Of a DNA stretch of 64,000 bases, positions 37,076 through 49,400 are shown piece after piece. Below the pieces are notes generated by a model. That model did no database searches. It was not told the DNA's origin and worked only from the letters and a program-made list of their open reading frames with translations. How positions within the stretch are numbered: position 1 is the stretch's first letter; every line of letters starts with the position of its first letter. This stretch comes from Owenia fusiformis (Eukaryota > Annelida > Polychaeta > Sabellida > Oweniidae), in NCBI GenBank assembly GCA_903813345.2, contig CAIIXF020000001.1, positions 48,437,885-48,501,884 of the forward strand, given 5' to 3'. The position numbers and the translations under genes are program-made.

Positions 37076-40000
37076 TACTACATTTCAACGTTTGCATTTG
37101 ACCAAAGATTGTTGAATCTATAGAAGATTCCAGATGTGCTTAGATCCCATTATTTAACAATTATGGGATGATGGGGCCGGATGCTAGTCAGTAGAGGTGG
37201 AATTGTGAATCTCTAACAAATGTACACTTGAAATCATGGTGTTATATAAGTTTTCTAGCTGCTACAATAAACAATCAATGAACATATTAAACCAATTTAT
37301 TGCCCAAAAAGTGTGTATTATAAAATTCTGGATTCTCTAGAGGCTGTGTGATTGCTCATCTTACTAAGATTCTTAGCATAAACTGGAATAACCTTGTGAT
37401 AAAAGCCCATGGATAAATGTAACTTCAAAAAATTCATGAACTCTAATTAAAAAAGTCATATTGTTGGAATAACATGGTGAAATATAATATGTTCCATTAT
37501 GTTGAAAACCCATGCATATACATAGTACCACAAAGTCGATTTTGTAGTAAACCACAAAACAACACACCTGGACAAAAGGATAAAAATCAGTTCAAATAAG
37601 TTTCAAAATTCAAAACTTTCAAGTCAACTTGTTCAGTCATTCTGCCACTGATTTTAACAATTAATACGACAAATTTTAGAAAATATATTTAACTTACGTT
37701 ATTCAATCTCTTTTATCCGTATATGCGTGTATTCATAGTAGTTTACTAAGAACTTTTGATGAGACGATTTGAACTGTTTGTTTTCAATCCGCCATTTTAA
37801 TTAAGTCACGTGACTTACATTGGCAGGTGCGAGTTTCTTTAATTGTCAAAAGATGGCATGCACGTTAAAGAGCATGGACAGTCCATAGAAAAAGATTTGA
37901 AGTAAAATGCTAAGAGTGAGAGGGGCATGTATTATGCAAGGACTTACTACCTGCTGATCAAATTTAGGCCTACTCAGATATCTAGATAAAATCAATCACT
38001 TTGACTAAGTTTTTTGTAGACCGAACCAGGGCTGAACCTTGGAATAAAATAAGCATCCAATCCCATGTTTACTCAGTTCTAATGTCTTCATATTTTTTAT
38101 GTAATCATTTTCTTGTTATTCGATTCTTATAATACTAGACGAAGCGGACAAAAACAGACCAAATGTGAAATATTTCCTAAAATTCCGAACAAATTTATGT
38201 ATGGTCGTTCGCATAATCACTGTAATCAATTAAGTTTCCGGTTCCGGATCAGCAAATTTTTATATTTGGGTTCTCTGACGCTTTTTGTGGTTTTCAACAG
38301 TATTTCGGAAGTGCTGCGATCAACCAATTCATACAATCCACGACTGACAGCATATAAAGGTAATAAACAACCTTATTTTTGATCATATATGATATTAAAA
38401 TAACGTCCTCAGCCAGGCTAGGGGGGAATTTCCCAAAGATCACCTTTCATATTGGCACGTTCGATAACCAATTTTATAAATAGGCCTCATATGCAATTGA
38501 AATTGATCTCTCAATGTTCGCTTGTGTTTATGAGTATTCTCTGAAAGTTTGGATCGAGTAACTTCAATAGTATTACCGTAGTTTTGAAATGATGATGTTA
38601 AACTGATGTTAAACTGAAATAAAGGCCATTTCAACGATTTCAAAATTTTACTTGGCACATGCGCGGCACTGAGAAATCATGTGCTCATGATTGTTCGTGT
38701 GATCACACCCTGCAATTTGATTGGAGATATGGGGAATCCCCGAATCGGATAGAATATGAAAGAAGTGAGCGACTCACTTCTTCAGGTTCTACAGCAGGAA
38801 ATATTTAGACCCTGATTTTGCCTACTCCTCCCCCATGTATGATCAGATATATCCTATCAGTAAAGTACGACTAAAGATTCCTATTTTCATCACAACATAC
38901 ATTTCTAAAAGGTTTCTGACCCCCTTTTCCTTGTTTGTATCCAGTTTTATGTATTTTCTAGAGTTTTACCACAACAAAAATATAAAATTATAAAAACCCG
39001 GTGACATCTTAGACTGTGACAGTCTTAAAAGTTTTAAATCATCATACTATGCCTATGTCAATAACAGCAATTATTGTGTTTTTAATATAGATCTACTTCT
39101 TATCCACAGCACTCAACTCATTAATTATGCGTCCATTAATTATGCGTACCACGGAAGTTAACAGGAAATGACAAAACAAAAAGTGACAAAACCATGCTGG
39201 ATTTTGAAATTTTTCGAACCAAGATAACAGAGTTCTGTTTTGACCTCCAGTCAGTTTAACTAGTTCCACATATCATTTACATGACTGGGAACAAAATGGA
39301 AATGGTCAGAATGACCATAAACATGATGAAATAACCTTTTCAGCCATGGGCATGGGCAATTTATTTATTGTAATAAATAAATCGTATAACATGTATCATG
39401 TTTATTTCGCTAATTTTCAGTTTTTTGAAATTTCGCGGCTATTAATTTCCGCAGATTTGTCATACAAGATCACTCTTTTAACTTTGATATCAGCCATGGT
39501 TGTTCCTTCACCCAATAATTTTGGCTTCTTATTAAGCCTTTTAGTTAAAATGTCCATTTTAATACATTAATAATGATTTCTCTTCTAATTTCTCTTTTCA
39601 AAACTCAAAATGTCACGTTTTTACCTATAATCGCCCAGCACTAGATGAAAGTATTGTCAACATTGAAATCCCGGGGAATTTCCTTGGAATTTTGCGACTA
39701 TCAAATTTCGCGAATTAGAACTGGAGGAATGTTGTGGCTATTATATTTCGCGAATTTTCCAAAACTCGCGAAAAGCGCAAAATACATGTAAGTGTTTTTC
39801 AGATTCTTGTTCTTCAATGTTTTACAGTGTACTTGTATTAAGATCCTAGCTTCTGAAACTGGTTAGATAATTTTGTTTGCATAGTTATTTAAGAAATTAC
39901 AACTTTGGGTGGTTCTGTTTATTTGGCTCACTTTATAAGGAGTTTATGTCATATTACAGAGATTTCGCAACACACTTATAGCATGTTTATAAATTCCTGT

Positions 40001-40446
40001 TTATAATTTGGTAATGGATGTGTACTTCATCATCATTTGTTGCGCAGCTTTATCCATTTATAATGAGCCATCGCTATTAAAAAGTTGTTTATAAGTGAGT
40101 AAATATTTACCGTTCTCATTTAGACTTAGTTTTTATAAGAGAATTATAGAGATATTTGGCATGAAGTCATATTACTGTCCTATCCACCTTATAAACAAGG
40201 AATTTAGTGGCGAAAATAATTCATTGGTGTGAAGAACATTAAAACTGATCGATGAAGTATACCTGTACATTTCTATATGTATAAGTACATCTTTTTGCGA
40301 TTACCAAATTTCAATTCACTTATATTTAAAACATATAGCTACATGTATATATGCATAAACATAAGATGTGCTATCACTTACTTGTACTCTAATGTTATGT
40401 TCAATACTTTTTCTATGAATTGTAATTTAAAACACTACATTTTTAG
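37076..40446. promoter_or_regulatory. Upstream region of the LIM gene, candidate promoter near 37.8 kb
   Basis: The LIM gene's first coding exon starts after a splice acceptor (ACATTTTTAG at 40446), so its promoter and first noncoding exon should lie upstream. Near 37790-37815 a YY1-like CCGCCATTTT precedes the palindromic E-box GTCACGTGAC, the same palindrome as near 631. No transcript evidence; the rest is AT-rich. Confidence 0.3.
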
Positions 40447-40493
40447 GCAAATACTAATTGGAGAAGTTGAATTCTAACCAATCAAGAATCAAA

Positions 40494-43400
40494 ATGTCTG
40501 GCCATCCACATGATCACCAGGGTCTGAGAGACCGTGAGAATTCCCCATCGAGGCAGCATTATGTTACACCTTCCTTCACAGCGCAGCAGTACAAAAAAGG
40601 TAGTTTCAATTAACCCTATTATATGGAAGAGGTGTATAGTTAAATTAAATTAAATTAACAATCATATCTATATCTGTCAATATCAAACCTCTACTGTTTT
40701 GCCTGTAAACATTTAGCAGTGTCCAATCGTGATTAATCAAAGAAACTAGACATGGGTCCTTAATGGATTCCCAGCATCAAAGCACAACACCCACTTGAGA
40801 TTGAAAACAGACTTGCACCAACCTGACAGTCATTATCTACCTGATTGTAATTGCAAATAAGAGACAAATAAAAAGCATGGCATAATCATGAAGTCATTTC
40901 TGTCTGAATTGTGGAAATTAGAATCTTGCACATAACCTGTAGCCTTGCCCAAGTCGGTCTCTTTTACTTATCTTGATTTCTATTATGACCACCTTGTACC
41001 AATGAGAAAACCACATGCTTTACCGACCCAATGTTTATGTCAGTAAATTTGACCAATCAACGACGGCCCTGCAGCTCATTGTTATGCACAGTCAAAACAA
41101 ATACACTTCACAAACAAATCTTGCACAATTCATTATGAAAATACAAATATTTTACCAGATAAATATCATATCAGAGTTTAGTGGATGCGGCAGCATTGGC
41201 AGGATACCCGGAGGTGAGAAGATTTCAACAAGAAACGTTGAAAAGATTGCTGAAATAATCAAACATGATAGTTACGATCTACGAAACGGGTAGTTTGCTT
41301 TGTTTAGGCAGGTAAACCTGATAACGTTTTGATTGGTCAATCAGTCTGAAGTCACACATCATGTCCATGCCATCTTGCCTATCAATACAGTTTCGCGATA
41401 CCCCCGACAGTGTAGGTATTATGGAAACCTTGAAACCACTGAATAACATATCATCATAATATCAGCAATGATCCATTAGATTGTACAAGGCGGTAATAAT
41501 TCAAGATCTGGTAAGTAAAATAATACACAAATACATAATATGGGCAAGGCTACATGTACATAACCTGTTAATGATAATGTTGTTAATGTTCATTCAGTCA
41601 ATATGTACACGTAGTGGACATTCATTGATGGGGTATCAGTTTCTGTTTGAGTTATCTTCATAGTTGTTCTGATTCTATATTTATTTTAGTTGGCCTTCCA
41701 ACATACAAGCCAGTTATTTACCCAAACCCTGCAGATCTTGAAGATGATCTCCCCCCTCCCCCACCTGCTGAACCAGAGGCTTCTAACCAGTGTAAGTAAA
41801 CCAACATTTGAGATATGGTGAAATCAATAATGTACATAGTTCTTGTGTAAACTAAAACTTATTAATCAGGCTTTACCTGAATGGAGTTGAAATACTACAC
41901 CTAATATTTTTAAAAAACTGATCCGAATAAATAAAAATAAAAACATGTGGAATGATAACCCAAAAATGTTTTACTTACCACCATTATTATAAAAGTATTT
42001 TGATTAACTACTCTTCATATTGATATTCATGTCGAATTTCAATCTAAAAATATGAATTTTTCATGACTTGATTGGTTAATCATAGTCGTGTTTGTGATCA
42101 TGTCCAAATTTTTGAGAAAAAAAACACTTTGTGGTACATCAAGTTCTACAAAGCTGATCTTGAATATCTTTTTATCCCATCGAACGAAGTTCGGAGGGAT
42201 ATAGGGAACGCCTCCGTCCGTCCGTCCGTCCCTACGCCTACGTACGTCCGTCCGTACGTCCGTACGTACGTCCGTCCGTACGTCCATCCGTCCGTCCGTC
42301 TGTCTGTCTGTCCGTCCGTCCGTCCGGGCAATAACTCAAATACCGTTGGCTCGATTTTGTTCATATTTTGTACACATATACCCTATGGGGATAGAAGTTC
42401 TGCTCGAAAGCCGATTTTCAAAATGGCCGCTCATTTCAAAATGGCGGCCATTTTAGTGCCGATTTTACAGTAATTTAGGTGCAATATGTAAAACTGTAAT
42501 AGCAATATGTTTTAAATGTAAAAAAATTACAAAGGACATTAATAATGCTACAAATGTAGATATTAAAGAAGCTCATGGCAGCCATCTTGAAAAATGGCGG
42601 CCTTTACTCGTTATTTTACGATTTTTGCTGTAACTCAAAAAATAGTGGAGCGATTTTGTTCATATTTGGTATGTGAATATTATAAGCATTGCACACTGTC
42701 TAAAGACACTTTTGGTAGAAGGTGGCCATTTTGAAAAAAAATTGAAAAATGGCCGCCATTTTAACATATTTTACTATAACTAGAAAAGTAGTGGAGTGAT
42801 TTTGTTCATATTTGGTATTTGAATACTATAAGCATGGCACACTGTCCTATGACACTTTGGGTAGAAGGTGGCCATTATGAAAAATTTTTGAAAAATGGCC
42901 GCCATTCTAACGTATTTTACTATAACTCGAAAAGTAGTAGAGCGATTTTGTTCATATTTGGTATGTGAATACAATAAGCATGGCACACTGTCTATTTCTA
43001 ATGACACTTTTGGTAGAAGGTGGCCATTTTGAAAAATGGCCCACATTTTAACGTATTTTACTATAACTCGAAAAGTAGTGGAGCGATTTTGTTCATATTT
43101 GATATGTGAATGCTTTAAGCATGGCACATTGTCTTATTAAACTTTGGGGAGTAGTTGGCCATTTCGAAAAATGGCCACCATTTTTATGTGTGTTATTTTA
43201 CAAGTATGTGTATGATTTTTCAAAAATTTTAGAGGTGGCTACTTAAAAGCATATTATTTCTTCTGATGACAACTTGGCTAGTGAGCAACCATTTTGAAAA
43301 TGGTGGCCTTTCTGGTGTGTTGTTTTATGATATTTGCTATTCGTTTGTAAAAATGCCAGCCATTTCTGTTCGATGGGATTCGCTACGCTTTGGCGTTGCC

Positions 43401-46400
43401 GTTGTTCTGGTTTGTACTGTGGCCATCTGGAATTTCAATTCCATATTGGATGATTTTAAATTTTTCCTGTTGCCATTGCAGCTTATGCTTACCAGCCATC
43501 ATCCTCCAGTATCCCCAGTGCTAGTTCATACTCTAACGCCACATATGCCAGTGTTCAATACAATCCAACAAGTAGCCCTTCAACAGGCTTCCAAATGAGT
43601 TACCAACCAGAGCCCGCTACTGCCAAGCTATACTCTTCTCCAAATAAGGCACAGTTTGCCACGACATCTAGTCGCCCTGCTGTTCCGCCCGTCAGTACAG
43701 GAGCAAGTGGGACTTCTGGGAGAAATTACGAGAATGTAGATGACAGGAATTTTTCGTTGCCCAATAGGAGTTATTATACACCACCAGCTGGTGTCTCAGA
43801 TGATCAATCTTACAGATCTCCCCAGCAACCTGAGTAAGTAGAAGGTTAAGCCGTCATATAAACTTTTTGTGACGGCATTTGGTGATAGGCATCTGGAGTC
43901 AGCCTCGGTAACTAATTGCAGGTGGTGACATATTGCATGTTAATGTCTTGTTTTTATTATTATTCATCATATTTTTGTCATATTGGTCAAACATCATGTA
44001 TATTTTAAATGACAATGTTTACTTCAGTTATCAGTACAGGGGACCTGGGCCCAGAAGTCCACCTGGAATCAACATTGTGCCCCCGACCCCTCCTGCCACC
44101 CAGCAACAACAGTTCATGCCAAGCCCACCACCTGCTGCTCCAAAGACTGATCTGGATAAAGAAGCAGAAGTGGATGCATTGACTAACTTACTCCTCAAGA
44201 ATATGGAATGTGCAAGTGACCCTGATTTCTATGGTGAGATTTAACTGCTTTAGTGCATATGTACTCATTCTAGGCTGCAAGGATTATCATCTCTCATTAC
44301 CAAAATATGGCTTAAAGTTGAGCTATGGAAGATATTTTTCGCAGCAATTCATGTTTACATGTATTTTCATTGTGTCACGGCTTGTTATGAGGGCTTTATT
44401 TCACAGGGATGTTTATGGGAAAGCAGTCTAAAAGAACACCCTTAGGTCACCGTGTCATTTTTATGTCACTACCAGATACATGTGACATCAGAATACATTC
44501 AGGATTAATATAAATCCTTATACCAATGGTTTATGGCTACAGATAAATCAGTGCACCTCAAGGCCCTACAATGACTTGTCAATTCGACAATTTGTGATTC
44601 TAGTTTAGCTTACCTGTATTTTTACTGAATGATAAGTGTTTTAGAGAATGAAAAATGTGATAAAGGTCACTGTGACTCAGTTTTCTATAAACAGTATTGG
44701 GCAACAGAACATTCAATAGGTTCATCTGATTTTCTCCTTGGTTGAGAACAAATAAAATCCATTTCTTCTTTCTGAATCTAACAACTGCAACACAATGTAA
44801 CACATGTATTTTCCAGGAAATTCTTAGACGTAATAACCCCACAGATGCTCACAAAAATCTCCTTTTAAATTAACTCAAATGTTGATAAAAATTTCTCAAA
44901 TAATCTCATATTGGATACCCAAGATTGGTTTGAAAGGTGATTTTCCACAATTTGTTCTGTAGCTAAAATAATGAAGGATAGATTTTGTCAATTTTAGTCA
45001 GAGATGGCTTTTTAAATTGCATTAGAGAATGACCAGATCAGCTTGACCTTCAATTCCTAACACATGTAATATGTTTGTTCCAAATATGGAAAGTGTAAAA
45101 ATAGAGCTGTCAATCAAACCTTGGAATTTGTTGGAAGTGAACATTTATTTTTAGTTTGCTAATATAACATCCTGCCCATGTTTTTGTGGAAAGGTTAGAT
45201 GATTTGAATTATTTTGTTATAAATTATTACTAATTGAATAAAGATTTTAAAAGTCATTGTGACCTAGTAAAGGTTGTGTGGCACTTTTAAGTTCAAATAA
45301 GCATATTTTATGATGAAAAGTGAAACAATTTTCTATTTGGATATTTTTCATTTGGAGATTTATAGGATATCCTATGATTTTGAGGAATATCATTTTTATC
45401 TACGAGGTGATATTGATATCTGCACGAGAGAGCGAAGCGAACGAGTGCATATATCAATATCACCGAGTAGATTAAAATGATATTCTGAAAAAATCATAGG
45501 ATGTTCTTATTATCCTACACTTACAAGGAGTGTACTAAATGTATAATATCATTGCAAAATGAATTTCATGCCAAATAGAGTCAATTTGGCGGGAAATCAA
45601 CAAGCGGAGTATATCGTCACAATATCCTCCGCATATTGGGTTTTCCGGAGTATATCGTCACGATATCCTCCGCCCGGAGTATATCGTGACGATATCCTCC
45701 GGATACTCATTTTGCCCATAAATATCAAATTTATTTTTTTAATGTTATTATACATTTAGTACACTAAGTGTAGGATAAGACTTATTATTTATGCCAAATG
45801 ACAAGAGCATCATATCTGAAACTGCTTATCATAGGGTGGACACCAGAATTAAGTGTCTCCTTTCATGCATTTGTGGCATTATTGTGGCTATAATCTGCAG
45901 TCATTCCTTTTTACACTATCTAATAAGTACAGCACAATGGCAACTGTATATTGTGAATATAGAATTTTCTTCTGATATATTATGCCATTGTATAGTACAA
46001 CATTATACAGTGTCTTGTAATTACCAAATGGAACCTCTGATAAAGTATGCTCATATTTAAGGTTGTTGCACTTTGCCAAAATGAACAATAACGTGTCATT
46101 TTTAGGGGTATTGTAAATGTTAAATCAAGACGAACCCATAAAATAATCCAATCCGTATCAAGACAATACACAAATTTAATTATGAATATTTTTTTTTTAT
46201 TGTTGCTGTTCTTAAAATACTGCAAAATATTTTCTTTTAGGTATGTGTGCCAAATGTCACACAGCAATTATGGGTGACACAAATGGATGTAAGGCACTGG
46301 GACAAGTCTACCATGTCAAGTGCTTCACATGTTTAACATGCAGTAGCCAGCTACAAGGCCAAGCCTTCTTTGCAATGGAAGGGAAACCATACTGTGAGAC

Positions 46401-49400
46401 ATGTTACATGGTACGTCTTACAATGTACATAGATTTTTGGGCATAGAGTGTCAAAATGTTATGTTTTCTCAAGTTTGTACCAATTAGATAAATGGAACTG
46501 TAAAAATGTAATTTTTTCCATTTTTATTATGATGTAAAGGTAGCAATATGATAAATATGTTTGCAGTTTCAAAATAAAATAGGTCCTTATTAATAAAAAC
46601 ATGGCATTTATTGTTAGTTATGGTTTATATCATAAGAATAAGGTTGCTAAAATGCCAACTTTTTAAATCAATTTTTTTCAGAAAATATCTCTGAACAATC
46701 TTTAAAGGAGGAGGGAAATTAGCGCAACAGATTTTGGACAGTCATATGTTCCATATGTTGCATTTTGACACATAGTTAACCACTTTAAAGGAATAAGTGA
46801 TTCCTTAAGGGGTTTTAAAGATACCCATTATGGGTGACCAAACTTAGCTGAAAGCAATGCTTTTTCCTATGGGAAAATAACATGGGAAATATTGTTTTCC
46901 ACTTTATCTAAAAGGAATCATTTATTCCTTTTAAGGGATTAACTGTGTGTCAAAACGCAACATATTGATGCAAGAAAAATTAAAAAAGCAAGGATGGAAG
47001 GGGTTGAAAATCAGGAAAACATTTCAGAAAAAACATATGGGTGGGTTGTTTGCATCTACCCTGTCTCAAAGTAGAAATTATTTTATCATCTCTAGAAGTG
47101 ATTTTCCTGGAGGTAATGAATTCGCCTAACATTTGCACCTGTTTAAATCCCGAGGAAATGGCCAAAATCAAACATATGACTGTCCAAAATCTGTTGCACT
47201 AACTTCCCTCCTCCTTTATGAAATGTAATATTTGGATAATTAAACAAAAGTTTAAAGCTCTACACCAGCTTTTAAGATTTAGTTTGTTCAATTTTCATTG
47301 AAACATTTCTCATGTGAATGTGGATTTTATCAAAGTGTTATGTTGAACAGAACATAAAATAATCATGTCTTCCAGGATACGTTAGAAAAATGCTCGTTGT
47401 GCAAGAAAGCAATTACAGACAGGATACTACGCGCTACTGGCAAACCATATCACGCACATTGCTTTGTTTGTGTAGTGTGCGGGAAAAGTTTGGATGGAAT
47501 TCCATTTACTGTGGATGCTAGCAACAATATCCATTGTATTGATGACTTCCATGCGTAAGTTAAATTCTGTATAGGCAGATTAGTTTGGGGAAATATTTTC
47601 AAATGTTCACGGCAGTCAAAAAGGCCACACTATGTCCTTAAAAATATGACAGTTTTAGCCTAAACTGCTTTTCCCATTTGGACATATTTAATGATTTTAA
47701 AAAATGGCTGTCAGATTTATAATTTGCACCATTTCTTGTCCTCTCATGTGCACTTTGCTTATTATATATAAACCCTGTATCAAAACCCTTCAATTACATG
47801 ACTATTCTATCCTCCCATGTTGCAGGAAGTTTGCCCCAAAGTGTTGCGTGTGCAGTTTGCCTATAGTTCCTGAACCAGGCCAAGAGGAAACAGTTCGTAT
47901 TGTTGCTATGGACAAAAGCTTCCACACAGGCTGCTATAAATGTGAGGTAGGTGTTCAGGCAAGCAAAGTTCAGCCTTAATGCAGTCTTCCCAATAAACCA
48001 TACTACAGGGTGTCCAAAAAAAAACAGGACCGTAAGAAAGTTGAATAAAGCGGTCAATTTTGCATATTTTGCCTTGAAATTTAAGAATTATTTAGATCAT
48101 TCAATGTGAATTTTGTTCTGAAAGTTTGATGATAATCTGTTAATTGTGTCAAAATCTACTGTCCTTTACAAAACATGCTCAAAGCGGGCACTTCTAGTCT
48201 CTATGCACAAACGAATCCTGCGAACAAAGTTGTTAATGACCCTTACCTATACACATTAATGTGGATGGTAAATATTGGGGTTGTTATTGCCTTCTTAAGA
48301 TTGTGAGGGGCCTGTCAGTATACACATTGGCTTTGAGAAATCCTCAAAGATAAAAATTTGGGGAATTTAGATCTGGGGAATGAGCTGCCCATATGGTTTG
48401 CGTTCTGCAACTGATGAGCTGACCACCAAAGCATTACCTAAACCATTTCAGCATATCATTTGCAGTGTTGGGGTGGTATTGGCTTGTTGAAACCACTGCT
48501 TAATTATCTCTAAAGATGTTCCTGCTGGTGCTTAGTGACCTCCGAAACTTGGTGAGAACTTACTGGTCCTTGTTCATGGTGATAGCAAGTCCCCAGTCAC
48601 CTTCGAACCAAAAGGGACTGATGATTCCATGTTTCCTCATTGCCACCCAGGGAGTGCATTGTTCAGAATGCAATGGATGCTGTAAAACTTCATCAGGAGG
48701 ATGTAAGCCCAAGTAGCAATTGTTCTTGGAACAAACTTGTCCATTCAGAAAGACATGTGTGTAGGAGGATCATTGACAGCTTTGTTCGCCGGATTGAATC
48801 GTGCATAGAGATGAGATTTGCACATTTGGGGCATGTTTTGTAAGGAGCTGTAGTTTTTGACTCAATTGGTAGAATTTTATCAAACTTTCACAACAAAATT
48901 CACATTGATTGAACTAAATAATTCCGAAATTTCAAGGTAAAATATGCATAATTGACCGAGTTATTCAACTTTCTTACGGTCCTGTTTTTTTTTGGACACC
49001 CTGTACCTTTCGCTACAAAGCTAGGATAGGCCTATTCTTGGCAGATTTATGATGTCATAGGTTTTATTTATTGATACTGGTAACAAGGTAATCCTATTTT
49101 TGTTCCAAACAGTGCCATTTACAATCTATTATGGGATATTATCATCTGAATCTTTCAGGACTGGTATGGTATTGTAATCTGAATTGTCCAGGACTGTAGT
49201 ATGGTATTTTCTTATGTATCTTTTGAGATATTGGTATGGTGTTGTTATCTGAATTGTTCAGGAGTAGTATAGTATAATCATCTGAATCTCTCCAGGATTA
49301 TAGTATTGTATTGTCATTCAAATTGTTCAGGAGGTTAGTTTGACATTGTCATCTGAATCTTTTAGGACTGTGGTATGGTTTTATCATCTGAATTGTTCAG

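Noticed and set aside
42072-42473. 133-codon frame with [13 protein letters not shown] repeats
   Set aside because: Translation of the CCGT/CGTA microsatellite inside a dispersed repeat.
48516-48716. 66-codon plus-strand frame as a novel protein
   Set aside because: It lies inside the decayed mariner-like element and does not match the transposase reading direction for that part.
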